A stretch of 64,000 nt of DNA from JBAYIE01 sp041665785 (GTDB lineage Bacteria; Bacteroidota; Bacteroidia; UKL13-3), in NCBI GenBank assembly GCA_041665785.1, contig JBAYIE010000019.1:1-64000 (forward strand), written 5' to 3'. The notes beneath the pieces are model-generated. The model searched no databases, was not told where the DNA came from, and saw only the letters and a list, made by a program, of their open reading frames with translations. The translations under genes and the position numbers were made by a program. Shown piece by piece: positions 1-8,537 of the stretch (its first letter is position 1; each line of letters opens with the position of its first letter).

Positions 1-75
1 ATTCAGCAGGGCAATTTCCTGTTTTCCGAGGCGATCTGAATCCTGCATCAGCTGTATTAGTTCCGATTTGTTCAT
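1..75 (-). CDS. N-terminal fragment of an unidentified protein
   Basis: A reading frame opens with ATG at 75 on the minus strand and runs off the left edge without a stop, giving 25 residues that begin MNKSELIQLMQDSDRL. Short acidic and leucine-rich N-termini of this type occur on Bacteroidota TPR-like proteins, but 25 residues are too few to name a family. It is divergent from the symporter gene to its right, so the gap between them probably carries two promoters. Confidence 0.45.
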   Translation of the reverse strand, partial: MNKSELIQLMQDSDRLGKQEIALLN

Positions 76-256
76 AAAAGAACACGAATTAAACTCAAAT
101 CAGCCAAATATCCAGTACCAACCCCATAAAAGGTCTCCTTAAAGACCCATTTAATTCATCTTTATTCATAGGAATTACAGGATTGACCGGAATCGTGGAT
201 TTAAATCCTGCTCTGAACCTTTTGAGATCACCATTAAATATTCTGAAGGATTGGTT
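76..256. other. Divergent intergenic region
   Basis: This AT-rich gap separates a leftward gene start from the rightward symporter. A short inverted repeat, GGTCT/AGACC at 132-147, is the only structure I see, and it has no good T-tract. A GAAGGA at 245-250 lies six bases before the ATG at 257 and could act as a Shine-Dalgarno sequence, which is unusual for this genome. No convincing TAnnTTTG promoter was found. Confidence 0.4.
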
Positions 257-1624
257 ATGTTTGACTGCATGCAAAAACTGAAATATATCTGGATAGCGAT
301 CCTAAGTGTTTTGTTTATTGACGCCAGTCTTCACCTGATTTCGTGGATGGAGTGGCTCAATATTCCTTCAGAAATTAAATTTCCGGTACGGTGGTTACTG
401 ATCTTTTTACTGGGGTTATTTTCCTGGCAGCGACGTTCACTCACCTCTTCCATCCTGATGTGTATGTTTCTTGGAATTGAACTGGCTGAATGGTTTCCTC
501 AGGCTGCCATTGAATCAAAGGTATTCAGCGATATTTTTCTCCGTTTAATAAAAACCATTATTGCCCCATTGCTCTTTTCTACCCTGGTTGTTGGTATTGC
601 GGGTCACAGCGATCTAAAGCAGGTAGGACGTATGGGTTGGAAATCCATTCTTTATTTTGAAGCGGTAACAACCATTGCTCTGGTTATTGGTCTTGCTGCT
701 ATCAATATTTCTCAGGCTGGGGTTGGTGCAGAACTGCAGGCAGGAGTGCAACAAATTGAAAAAGCCAACCAATTGCTTGAACAAAAACATACCCATCATG
801 TCATTCTTGATATTTTTCCGGAGAACATTGCCAAATCAGTAGCTGATAACCAGATCCTGCAAATTGTTATTTTCAGTATCCTCTTTGGAATTGCTTTGGC
901 TCAAATCAAGAGCAATCGTAAAGATAGGATTGTACAGGGCATCGAAGACCTTTCGGTGGTTATGTTTAAGTTTACCAACCTGGTTATGTATGTGGCACCT
1001 CTGGCGGTAGGAGGCGCTATTGGGTATGCCATAGCCACCATGGGGTATGGGGTATTGCACAGCTTAATGAAACTGGTGGTTACCTTGTATGTGTCTTTGT
1101 TCGCATTTATAATACTGGTGCTGGTTCCGATTGGACTTCTGGTTAAACTCCCATTTAAAAGATTCATCGACCATATAACTGAACCATTGTCCATTGCTTT
1201 TGCAACCGCAAGTTCAGAAGCAGCTCTGCCAAAGGCCATGGAAAATCTCGAAAAAATGGGCATTCCCCGTAAAGTGGTGGCTTTTGTACTTCCTACCGGT
1301 TATAGCTTTAACCTCGATGGGACAACGTTATACTTATCTCTGGCAGCTGTTTTTGTGGCGCAGGTTTCGGGCATTGATTTAACCCTAACCCAACAAATTG
1401 AAATGTGTCTTGTATTGATGTTAACTTCCAAAGGAGTTGCCGGAGTACGAGGAGCATCTTTTCTGATTTTGGTTGGAACGGTAGCATCCATCGGTCTCGA
1501 CCCGCAAAAAGCATTCGCCATTCTGGCCATTGATGCCATCATGGATATGGGTCGAACATCCGTTAACCTGATCGGAAATTGCCTCGCAACTTATGTCATT
1601 GCGAAATGGGAAAACGAAGTCTGA
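257..1624 (+). CDS. Dicarboxylate/amino acid:cation symporter (DAACS, GltP/GltPh family)
   Basis: This is a secondary transporter expected to take up aspartate, glutamate or C4-dicarboxylates with Na+ or H+ across the inner membrane. The family signatures are all visible: the first re-entrant hairpin TASSEAALP near residue 315, NLDGT near 351, the second hairpin SKGVAGVRGA near 390, and the last-helix motif DMGRTSVNLIGN near 429. The last motif keeps the Asp, Arg, Thr and Asn that bind the amino and side-chain carboxylate groups in GltPh, and the Arg argues for an acidic substrate. Length, about 455 residues, is normal. I start at ATG 257, because GAAGGA lies just upstream; an in-frame TTG at 251 and ATG at 269 are alternatives. 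It converges on the next gene with an 8-base gap. Confidence 0.93.
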   Translation: MFDCMQKLKYIWIAILSVLFIDASLHLISWMEWLNIPSEIKFPVRWLLIFLLGLFSWQRRSLTSSILMCMFLGIELAEWFPQAAIESKVFSDIFLRLIKTIIAPLLFSTLVVGIAGHSDLKQVGRMGWKSILYFEAVTTIALVIGLAAINISQAGVGAELQAGVQQIEKANQLLEQKHTHHVILDIFPENIAKSVADNQILQIVIFSILFGIALAQIKSNRKDRIVQGIEDLSVVMFKFTNLVMYVAPLAVGGAIGYAIATMGYGVLHSLMKLVVTLYVSLFAFIILVLVPIGLLVKLPFKRFIDHITEPLSIAFATASSEAALPKAMENLEKMGIPRKVVAFVLPTGYSFNLDGTTLYLSLAAVFVAQVSGIDLTLTQQIEMCLVLMLTSKGVAGVRGASFLILVGTVASIGLDPQKAFAILAIDAIMDMGRTSVNLIGNCLATYVIAKWENEV

Positions 1625-1632
1625 AAGGGAAA

Positions 1633-2079
1633 TTAAAAAGGTAGCAGTTTAGAATATTGCCACGGTATTCTGGAAAGGATCAATATAAAACCGATGCTGA
1701 ACCAAATCAATGCGCGCTTATGTTTTGTAACTGCATCCGTTGCTTTCTTTGACAAGGTTCTTCCCATCTGAATCAAAGCAATAGCAATAATATTTACTGA
1801 AATATGCTCAACACCAACCAGCCTTAACATCGGATCTTTCATGGCAGCACCCATATCAGCCAGCGCGGCCTGCACATTCGGACTGATAAAGTAAAGAATC
1901 AATCCAATCAGCAATTGGGTATGACAAAACATTACAAAAATTACATGCGCACGATTTTCATTGGCCGTAAAATCACTTTTACGCATTACTCCAAGTGCGG
2001 ATTTGGTTATCGCATACAGTCCTCCTAAAAGAACTCCCCAGCGAAGCAGATTGTGCAGAATTAATAATGTGGTGAACAT
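1633..2079 (-). CDS. Small four-helix membrane protein, cytochrome b-like
   Basis: A 148-residue integral membrane protein with about four hydrophobic segments, near residues 3-27, 45-65, 90-108 and 122-142. Similar small Bacteroidota proteins are often labelled cytochrome b. Three histidines lie in or beside predicted helices: LILHNLLRW near residue 9, FCHTQLLIG near 53 and VGVEHISVN near 91. They could ligate haem, but that is inference, and no CxxCH or Rieske motif is present. The second helix carries the phrase LILYFISPNV. The gene is divergent from comEC and is probably transcribed alone. Confidence 0.6.
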   Translation of the reverse strand: MFTTLLILHNLLRWGVLLGGLYAITKSALGVMRKSDFTANENRAHVIFVMFCHTQLLIGLILYFISPNVQAALADMGAAMKDPMLRLVGVEHISVNIIAIALIQMGRTLSKKATDAVTKHKRALIWFSIGFILILSRIPWQYSKLLPF

Positions 2080-2162
2080 AGAATTGAATTAATGGATCAA
2101 AAATAATTCAAATTCGGAATTCCCCGTTTTTATTTCCTGTGTCGTTGTTAAATTGTAGGTAA

Positions 2163-4289
2163 ATGAGAACCACTTTCTGGACTCAGGCGCCTATGATCCG
2201 ATTGTTGATCCCCTTGGTTTCAGGGATCAGCATAGCATTAAAATGCCCGGTTAACGTGCATTTCGGCATTTTGTGGGCATGTGCCATTGGTTTGATCATA
2301 CCAGTTTTGCCTTTGTGGAAATGGCCCTATCGTTTTCGATGGATTCCCGGTATTAGCCTGCATTTCAGCGTCGGAATTTTTGGAATTCTTATGCAGATCA
2401 CGCATAATGAGTTTTTCCAAAACTGTCATTTCACCCGGGCTACAGATCCGGTTTATTGCATGGCTCGTTTAACCGATCAGGGCATTGCCAAAAAAGCATC
2501 CACACGGTACGGTGCCGATATACTTGCCGTTGCAAGCCGCGAAAACAAATGGCAACCGGCCAGTGGTAAAATATTGTTGTATGTTCGAAACGATACACTC
2601 CAAAAGGATTCTGACTGCATATATGGAGAAGTAGTCATTTTCCCATTCAAATACATTCAGGAAGTACCCCCTCCTTCCAATCCTGATGAATTTGATTATA
2701 AATTAACACTGGCGTTGCAGAATATTCATTTTACTGCATACCTCGAAAAAAGTGCTTTACAACATACAGGATATTCTCACTGCAACCCCATACAGGTTTG
2801 GGTGTTCAGGATGCAACATTATTTCACAACCATACTTTGCCGCTATATCGGAAAAGCCTCTGAAACTGCGGTAATTCAGGCTTTGCTTTATGGATACGAT
2901 GATGAAATTGAACCTGAAATTGTGCAGGCATTTGCACAAACCGGCACCTTGCATGTATTGGCGGTATCAGGAATGCATGTTGGAATGATTTTTCTGATCC
3001 TGTCTTTTCTCCTCAAACCGTTGACGCGTTTCCGGAGATTAAAAGGATTAAAAAATCTGATCCTATTAACTGCGCTTTGGTTTTATGCTGCGCTATGCGG
3101 ATTAACTCCTTCTATTTTGCGTGCTACGGTAATGTTCTCATTTATATTGATTGGAACAACATTAAAGCGAAGTGGGAATATTTTCAATACGCTGGGAGCA
3201 TCTGCGTTTTTCCTCCTGTGTTTCAATCCGGGTATGTTGTTTAATACCGGTTTTCAACTCAGCTATCTGGCTGTTGGCGGTATCGTTTTCTTTCATCCAC
3301 TGATCTTTAATTGGTATACTCCGGTAAGTCGCCCCGGACTTGAAATCTGGAAATTGCTTTCGGTTTCTCTAGCCGCACAAATTGCAACCTTTCCGGTCAG
3401 TTTACTTTTCTTTCATCAGTTTCCTGTTTGTTTTCTGCTCTCCAATTTATTGATGATTCCTTTAACTTCCATCATACTTTATGGCGCAATCTTATTACTG
3501 GTAGTTTCCGGATTTCCTGATTTAAGTGAATGGATTGGGTTTTTCCTTGGTCATCTTGTACACCTAACCAACAGCACAGTCTTGCTTTTAAGCCGTATAC
3601 CTTATGCTTATGTAGATCGGATTCCATTTGATTTTATGGAATGTATTTTACTTTATGGATTCACCCTCCTGTGTACCTTATTCTTTATCCAACGCCACAG
3701 GATTTATCTGACTTTATCCCTTGTAACACTCTTTTCCTCAATAATTCTTAGTGGCCTGTATAAACTGCACGATTCGCGTCAAGTATTCCTTACGGTGTAC
3801 AAAATCCCGAAACAAACCGCCATACGATTGGTGCATGGAAGAGAAAGCATATTATGGGGAGATTCATCCATTCTACTTCATGAAAAGCAAATGCAGTTTT
3901 ATATCCGCGGACATGAACTGGCGCACCGTCTGGAAACAACCCATTCCCTTTATCTGGACGAAAAATGGAAACTTATCCATTTGGATAAAGTATGCCTTCT
4001 GATTAACGGAAAAGGGAAACCTGATCTGAAACCCCATTCATCTATGATACTGATTCTGCGCTCTCCGGCAGACACTCAAATGCTTGAGAACTTCTCCATT
4101 CGGCAGGTGATCATCACATCCTCCTTAAAGCCATTCGCGATGCAAAATTTACGAAAGTTTTTCAATCGCCGTCATATTCCCTGTTTTGCAGTTTCTGATT
4201 CAGGCGCAATTACCTTAAACTTGTGTAACAATTATGAACAGCCTGGTACTTTATCACGTGCAAGACCGCGTTGGGTATATTACCCTTAA
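2163..4289 (+). CDS. comEC: ComEC/Rec2 family DNA-uptake channel protein with a degenerate C-terminal domain
   Basis: ComEC forms the inner-membrane channel that brings single-stranded DNA into the cytoplasm during natural transformation. This 708-residue protein has the expected order: N-terminal membrane segments and an OB-like domain (DUF4131), then the multi-pass Competence domain with the signature LHVLAVSGMHVGMI near residue 265. The C-terminal part, from about residue 540, aligns in position with the metallo-beta-lactamase-like nuclease domain. I see no HxHxDH zinc motif there, so this domain looks catalytically degenerate, which is frequent in Bacteroidota ComEC. The 3' end overlaps the start of the next gene by 56 bases, suggesting coupled expression. 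No other competence genes are in the window. Confidence 0.88.
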   Translation: MRTTFWTQAPMIRLLIPLVSGISIALKCPVNVHFGILWACAIGLIIPVLPLWKWPYRFRWIPGISLHFSVGIFGILMQITHNEFFQNCHFTRATDPVYCMARLTDQGIAKKASTRYGADILAVASRENKWQPASGKILLYVRNDTLQKDSDCIYGEVVIFPFKYIQEVPPPSNPDEFDYKLTLALQNIHFTAYLEKSALQHTGYSHCNPIQVWVFRMQHYFTTILCRYIGKASETAVIQALLYGYDDEIEPEIVQAFAQTGTLHVLAVSGMHVGMIFLILSFLLKPLTRFRRLKGLKNLILLTALWFYAALCGLTPSILRATVMFSFILIGTTLKRSGNIFNTLGASAFFLLCFNPGMLFNTGFQLSYLAVGGIVFFHPLIFNWYTPVSRPGLEIWKLLSVSLAAQIATFPVSLLFFHQFPVCFLLSNLLMIPLTSIILYGAILLLVVSGFPDLSEWIGFFLGHLVHLTNSTVLLLSRIPYAYVDRIPFDFMECILLYGFTLLCTLFFIQRHRIYLTLSLVTLFSSIILSGLYKLHDSRQVFLTVYKIPKQTAIRLVHGRESILWGDSSILLHEKQMQFYIRGHELAHRLETTHSLYLDEKWKLIHLDKVCLLINGKGKPDLKPHSSMILILRSPADTQMLENFSIRQVIITSSLKPFAMQNLRKFFNRRHIPCFAVSDSGAITLNLCNNYEQPGTLSRARPRWVYYP

Positions 4290-5010
4290 CCGTCCCGAAA
4301 AAAGAAATGCATTAAGTTACGAATTGATTGATGTACTCAGGCAAACTTTTCAAACAGCACTTTTCGACCCCGGTTGTAAAGTGGTAGTACTACAGGCTAA
4401 TGGTGATGCCTTTTGTGCCGGAGCTGATTTGGCTTACCTGCAGCAATTGCAAAATTTCTCGCATGAAGAAAATCTGGCTGATTCGCGACATTTGATGGAA
4501 TTATTTAAACTGATTTACAGTTTTCCAAAACTGGTTATTACCAAAGTAAATGGAGCTGCTCTGGCCGGTGGCTGCGGACTTGCAACAGTCGGCGATTTTT
4601 GCTTTGCCGGTTCGGGATCCACATTTGGTTATACAGAAGTTAAAATCGGATTTATACCTGCCCTGGTTATGGTGTTTTTAACACGCAGAATTAGTGGTTC
4701 AATAGTTCGCCAATTGCTATTAACCGGTGATGTAATTCCTGCTGAGCGTGCTCTCCATATGGGATTGATACAGGAAGTAGTTGATCCCGGTAAATTAGAA
4801 GAAACTGTACATCATTATGCAACGCATTTGGCACGAACTACATCTGCTCAATCAGTGGCCACTATAAAACAAATGCTTTGCGAGATTCCGTCATTATCCA
4901 TAGACGACGGGTTGGAATTTGCTGCGAAGATGAATGCCAATGCACGTTCTGAAGAAGATTGTAAGAAGGGTATCGCCGCATTTTTAAACAAACAAAAACT
5001 AAGCTGGTAA
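4234..5010 (+). CDS. Enoyl-CoA hydratase/isomerase family protein (methylglutaconyl-CoA hydratase-like)
   Basis: A 258-residue crotonase-fold enzyme acting on acyl-CoA thioesters, possibly in leucine or fatty-acid breakdown. The oxyanion-hole segments are present: GDAFCAGADL near residue 65 and NGAALAGGCGLA near 107-117. The second catalytic region FGYTEVKIGFIPA near 131-143 supplies one glutamate. The position where hydratases carry the first catalytic glutamate (GGGCELA) is GGCGLA here, so only one of the two acidic residues remains; isomerases and some Bacteroidota homologues share this. Substrate is therefore uncertain. The start overlaps comEC by 56 bases and the next gene follows after 3 bases, so a comEC-ech-DUF4412 transcript is likely. 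Confidence 0.85.
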   Translation: MNSLVLYHVQDRVGYITLNRPEKRNALSYELIDVLRQTFQTALFDPGCKVVVLQANGDAFCAGADLAYLQQLQNFSHEENLADSRHLMELFKLIYSFPKLVITKVNGAALAGGCGLATVGDFCFAGSGSTFGYTEVKIGFIPALVMVFLTRRISGSIVRQLLLTGDVIPAERALHMGLIQEVVDPGKLEETVHHYATHLARTTSAQSVATIKQMLCEIPSLSIDDGLEFAAKMNANARSEEDCKKGIAAFLNKQKLSW

Positions 5011-5013
5011 TTC

Positions 5014-5664
5014 ATGAAACGCCTGAGAATTTTATTTCTGCTTTGTATTTCTTACACAAATCTTTTGGCACAACACATACAGGAAGGTTCTGTAGAATTT
5101 AAAATTACTTATCCCGGTTTAAAAGGACAGGCAAAAGAAGATCTTGAACTATTGCCACAAAGCATGGTAATTTATTTCAAACCGGGAAAATTCCGACTTG
5201 AGTTGCATACCATTGCCGGTACAACCGTTCTTTTAACCCATGTTTTGAAGCAGGAATCCTATATGTTAATGGAAATGATGGGAAAGAAAATCGCCATGCT
5301 GTCAACCACCGAAGAAAATCGAAAGCTGGAGGAAGAAAATAAGTTGAAATATCCATCCGAAATCAGTCTGGGAAATACTACCAAAAAAATTGCCGGATAC
5401 CCATGCAGAGAATTCAGGGTGAAAGCGCAACATGATTCGGGTACACACCAATTTATAGGATATTATACAGATGAATTACCTGACTTTGCTTCAACTATCA
5501 GCAGTACGTTGTATAAAGACATCAAAGGTTTTATGCTGGAATATGAAACCATGACTAATGGATTGATTATGCATTTCACAGCCGTTAAAATCACCCCAAA
5601 ATCAATCGACGATGTTTGGTTTGAAGTTCCACCCGATTATCAGATTACGAAACAATCGAATTGA
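5014..5664 (+). CDS. Exported DUF4412-like protein
   Basis: A 216-residue protein with a clear signal peptide (MKRLRILFLLCISYTNLLAQ, cleavage expected near residue 20). The mature part is beta-rich, with alternating strands such as GSVEFKITY near 25 and a typical DUF4412 phrase, KKIAGYPCREFRVK, near 130. Function is unknown; such proteins are periplasmic or outer-membrane-associated in Bacteroidota. It follows the crotonase gene by 3 bases and ends 7 bases from the stop of the convergent MerR-type gene, with no visible terminator between them. Confidence 0.7.
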   Translation: MKRLRILFLLCISYTNLLAQHIQEGSVEFKITYPGLKGQAKEDLELLPQSMVIYFKPGKFRLELHTIAGTTVLLTHVLKQESYMLMEMMGKKIAMLSTTEENRKLEEENKLKYPSEISLGNTTKKIAGYPCREFRVKAQHDSGTHQFIGYYTDELPDFASTISSTLYKDIKGFMLEYETMTNGLIMHFTAVKITPKSIDDVWFEVPPDYQITKQSN

Positions 5665-5671
5665 TTCCTGT

Positions 5672-6574
5672 TTAGTTGTTGACAGGTAAAGAAACGTTTT
5701 CGGCTAAATCTACAAAAGACTGTACATTTTTAATGAGCATGGCATTGGAAGGCAATTCCATATCCGCATTTAAAAACTGTATTCCACTCAATAAAATGGT
5801 GGTTTCAGGCCAGTTTTCACACAAACTCTTTACCAATATTTCTTTACGCACATTAACATGAGCCGATGTAAGGGTGGTGAATATATAATCAGGTTTCATC
5901 CAATCCGAACCTGCTAATAAATCAGGTAAAGGAACCTCCTGACCCAGATAATTCACATCATGTCCGCGCGATCGCAGAATAAAATTGGCAAACAACAAAC
6001 CCAGTGTGTGTTGTTCATTTTCGGGAAGGAACAGGAGAAATTTTTTGCGTTCCTGTGTCGATGCCCTACCCATATTCTCATCTATGGCAACGTATAATTT
6101 TTGTTTGATGATCTGTGTGGCAAAATGTTCATGCACCGGGTTAATGGTACCTACCTGCCACATGATTCCAACTTCATTCAGAAAAGGAAAAATCACTGCA
6201 ATCATGGTTTGCTCGAGTCCCATTTGAGAAATACAGGAACTAATAATCTGATGAAATGCTATTTCATCTAAACCGACCATTGCAGATATAAGATTTTTGA
6301 TATGACTGTCGATCACCGCATCGTGCTGCCGGATACGCATAACCTGTTCACACAGATCTTCACGTTTCATACGGGCAATTTCAGAAATCTTAAATCCATG
6401 TCGGTTTAAGATGCTGATGTTTAAGATACATTTCAGGTCATCGTCATCGTAATAACGGATATTGGAATCTGTCCGCTTAGGCTTGATAATTCCATACCGC
6501 ATTTCCCAGATACGTAAGGTGTGACACCGTATACCGGAAACTGCTTCTATATCTTTAATGGAAAAAAAGGCCAT
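5672..6574 (-). CDS. CarH/LitR-type MerR regulator with a cobalamin-binding light-sensing domain
   Basis: This 300-residue regulator starts with a MerR winged-helix DNA-binding domain (residues 3-70, HTLRIWEMRYG near 18-28). It continues with a four-helix cap and a Rossmann-like B12-binding domain. The cap holds W139 followed after nine residues by E149-H150, exactly the W-x9-EH signature of the adenosylcobalamin photoreceptor CarH. The B12 domain has E187-x-H189-x-x-G192, matching the (D/E)xHxxG motif whose histidine ligates cobalt. In CarH, B12 promotes a DNA-bound repressor tetramer in the dark and light breaks it. No carotenoid genes are nearby, so targets are unknown; the DUF4421/yceI promoter 1.2 kb away is a candidate. 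Family call is strong; light sensing is inferred. Confidence 0.88.
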   Translation of the reverse strand: MAFFSIKDIEAVSGIRCHTLRIWEMRYGIIKPKRTDSNIRYYDDDDLKCILNISILNRHGFKISEIARMKREDLCEQVMRIRQHDAVIDSHIKNLISAMVGLDEIAFHQIISSCISQMGLEQTMIAVIFPFLNEVGIMWQVGTINPVHEHFATQIIKQKLYVAIDENMGRASTQERKKFLLFLPENEQHTLGLLFANFILRSRGHDVNYLGQEVPLPDLLAGSDWMKPDYIFTTLTSAHVNVRKEILVKSLCENWPETTILLSGIQFLNADMELPSNAMLIKNVQSFVDLAENVSLPVNN

Positions 6575-6690
6575 AAGTGAATGTGTATCAGATTATCAAC
6601 ATAATTGCAACCATTTAGTTTTCTGAATGCCAATTTAATTGGATTCCATGAATAAATTATTCCGTGCTTAATAATGAATCTTAGTGTTCA

Positions 6691-7761
6691 TCAATGGTTT
6701 TTGTCACCAATTGGAATCTTATCCAACCAATCTGATATCGGTCTCAACCGTTGTGGAAATTGAAAGCGCGTTCCCACAAAAATCTGAGCGCTTCCAATGG
6801 TGTATTGAAGTTTGTTCCCGCCTCCCAATGGGATATTATAATTGTCGCCAACAGCTGAAATTCCCGTGTAAAAACGTGGCGCATTATATCCTATGCCAAA
6901 CCTGACCATTCCGCGGGCTAGTAATCTGATTTGATCAATTTCTGTTGATTTGTCGGCATTCCCGGCCAGATAATGTTGATCCTGAACCATAGGTCCGAAT
7001 GAAAACACTCCGGTCAGATAACACCTTTTTAAGAAAACCCACGTCATAGCATAGCCCGGCATGATACCGAACGTGTAAAACTCTCCCCTTCGCACCTGCG
7101 CGTAATTTGGAATAACAGCCTTGTATATTTCAGGCACAATGGATGAATCTGCTTTTAACGTATAATAAGATGCAGATACAGTAACGAGCCAGCTCCCTGC
7201 TGTTTTTTTCTGGATTTCATTGTGCAGAAATGATGAACGCATCGAGTATCGGGAATGATTGAAAATATAATATCCATTTAACCCTACCCCCAATGTGCTT
7301 AAATCCGGTCTTAGTGGATACACCTCGGGCCCTTTTAGTTCTTCACGCGCCTGCCGGTTTCGGATAAAATACCCCCAACTTTCCATCAGGTGGATATCCA
7401 GCCCTACCTTTTTGCTGTATAAATTCATGAAAAAATTAATGTAACGGCTGCTTCCGCGCTGATCAGCCTGAAAATCTCTCGGTCCGTACATAAAAGCAAA
7501 TCCAAACCATTTGTGTTGAAACCGTATTCCCAGACTGGGTGCTTCATTCGGACTGTATTCAGTTGATTTACCACCCCCATTGAATGTAAACCTGTTCGAC
7601 GCCTGGTATATAAAAGGAGTTACATTGATTTGATGCGTTAGATTTTGTACATAAATATGCCTGCTCGAATCTGGTGGACTAAATCCGACTGCCATTACCC
7701 GATGGGTGAAAAACATTCCTATCAGACTCAAAAGATTAAACACAATTGCTTTTAAACTCAT
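6691..7761 (-). CDS. DUF4421 outer-membrane protein
   Basis: A 356-residue protein with an N-terminal signal or anchor segment (residues 4-24) and many amphipathic beta strands ending in aromatic residues, consistent with an outer-membrane barrel. The C-terminus RPISDWLDKIPI resembles the end typical of DUF4421 proteins. No enzymatic motif is visible. It is divergent from yceI, sharing a 109-base promoter region with palindromic sites, and lies 116 bases upstream of the CarH-like regulator on the same strand, so the two may be co-transcribed. Function is unknown. Confidence 0.65.
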   Translation of the reverse strand: MSLKAIVFNLLSLIGMFFTHRVMAVGFSPPDSSRHIYVQNLTHQINVTPFIYQASNRFTFNGGGKSTEYSPNEAPSLGIRFQHKWFGFAFMYGPRDFQADQRGSSRYINFFMNLYSKKVGLDIHLMESWGYFIRNRQAREELKGPEVYPLRPDLSTLGVGLNGYYIFNHSRYSMRSSFLHNEIQKKTAGSWLVTVSASYYTLKADSSIVPEIYKAVIPNYAQVRRGEFYTFGIMPGYAMTWVFLKRCYLTGVFSFGPMVQDQHYLAGNADKSTEIDQIRLLARGMVRFGIGYNAPRFYTGISAVGDNYNIPLGGGNKLQYTIGSAQIFVGTRFQFPQRLRPISDWLDKIPIGDKNH

Positions 7762-7785
7762 TTTATAGATTTGATTACCTGTAAT

Positions 7786-7843
7786 TTACACAATTGTAAC
7801 AAAAAGATTACTTTCATTTGTATATACAACTATTGTAATTACA
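7786..7843. promoter_or_regulatory. Cluster of TTGTA/TACAA palindromes, candidate operator
   Basis: Between DUF4421 and yceI there are three symmetric sites: ACAATTGT at 7790-7797 inside a longer imperfect repeat (7786-7799), the perfect 12-base palindrome TTGTATATACAA at 7818-7829, and TGTAATTACA at 7834-7843. The second and third lie inside the yceI promoter. This placement suits a repressor. The neighbouring CarH-like protein is the obvious candidate ligand, but that link is inferred from position only. Confidence 0.5.
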
Positions 7844-7851
7844 TAACTTTG
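7818..7851 (+). promoter_or_regulatory. Bacteroidota-type promoter of yceI
   Basis: TTTG at 7817-7820 and TAACTTTG at 7844-7851 match the TTG and TAnnTTTG elements used by the Bacteroidota primary sigma factor, separated by 23 bases, within the reported range. Transcription would begin near 7858, leaving a leader of only about a dozen bases before ATG 7871. The palindrome at 7818-7829 covers the upstream element. Confidence 0.6.
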
Positions 7852-7870
7852 TATCCTCAAATTGAAAACA

Positions 7871-8491
7871 ATGAAAAAAAATATGATCGCTTTGGCATTT
7901 GTAGCTCTGGGTTTAGTTGCATTTGCAGGACAGCCGGACAAAGATGGCAAAAACACCACAAGTGTAAAAGTAAATGTGCAGGAAAGCACAATTAAATGGC
8001 ATGCTACCAAAGTTACCGGAGAGCATTTTGGAAACGTTCAATTGGAGTCAGGTGATATCACTATCCAGGGTAATGCATTAGCCGGTGGTCAATTCACTGT
8101 TGATATGTCTACTTTGATCGTTACCGATCTTGACGGTGAGTACAAAACCAAATTGGAAGGTCATTTAAAATCTGATGATTTCTTCTCAACAGAGAAAAAC
8201 AAAACAGCTTTATTGAAAATAAAAACCGTTTCCGCCATACAAGGTGCTAAACCCGGTAGCGATAATTATATGATTGTAGCCGATCTGACCATTAAAGGAA
8301 TCACCAAAGAAATCACCTTTCCGGCTATGGTGGTAATCAACAAGGAAAAGATCATTGCCAACGTTAGTTTCAAAATCAATCGCGCAGCATTTGACATTCG
8401 CTACGGTTCACGATCGTTCTTTGAAGGATTGGGTGATAAAGCCATCGACGATGATTTCAACCTGAAAGTACGTCTGGTGGCTAACCGGTAA
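7871..8491 (+). CDS. YceI family polyisoprenoid-binding-like protein
   Basis: A 206-residue secreted lipocalin-like protein of the YceI family, whose members bind polyisoprenoid or amphipathic chains. A signal peptide is visible (MKKNMIALAFVALGLVAFAG). The family pattern follows: STIKWHATKVTGEHFG near residue 40, SDDFFSTEKNKTA near 105, LTIKGITKEITFP near 135, and the C-terminal FEGLGDKAIDDDFNLKVRL. I start at ATG 7871 rather than the in-frame TTG at 7862, because the promoter and signal peptide fit it better. The gene has its own promoter and a terminator at 8538-8564, so it is probably monocistronic. Confidence 0.88.
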   Translation: MKKNMIALAFVALGLVAFAGQPDKDGKNTTSVKVNVQESTIKWHATKVTGEHFGNVQLESGDITIQGNALAGGQFTVDMSTLIVTDLDGEYKTKLEGHLKSDDFFSTEKNKTALLKIKTVSAIQGAKPGSDNYMIVADLTIKGITKEITFPAMVVINKEKIIANVSFKINRAAFDIRYGSRSFFEGLGDKAIDDDFNLKVRLVANR

Positions 8492-8537
8492 AAGGAATAC
8501 CCTGTTAAACACAGCATAGTGTTTTAAGGTATAGGTT

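Noticed and set aside
5672..6574. Methionine-synthase-like or mutase B12 domain
   Set aside because: The N-terminal MerR domain and the W-x9-EH cap fit the transcription factor family, and no enzyme domain is attached.
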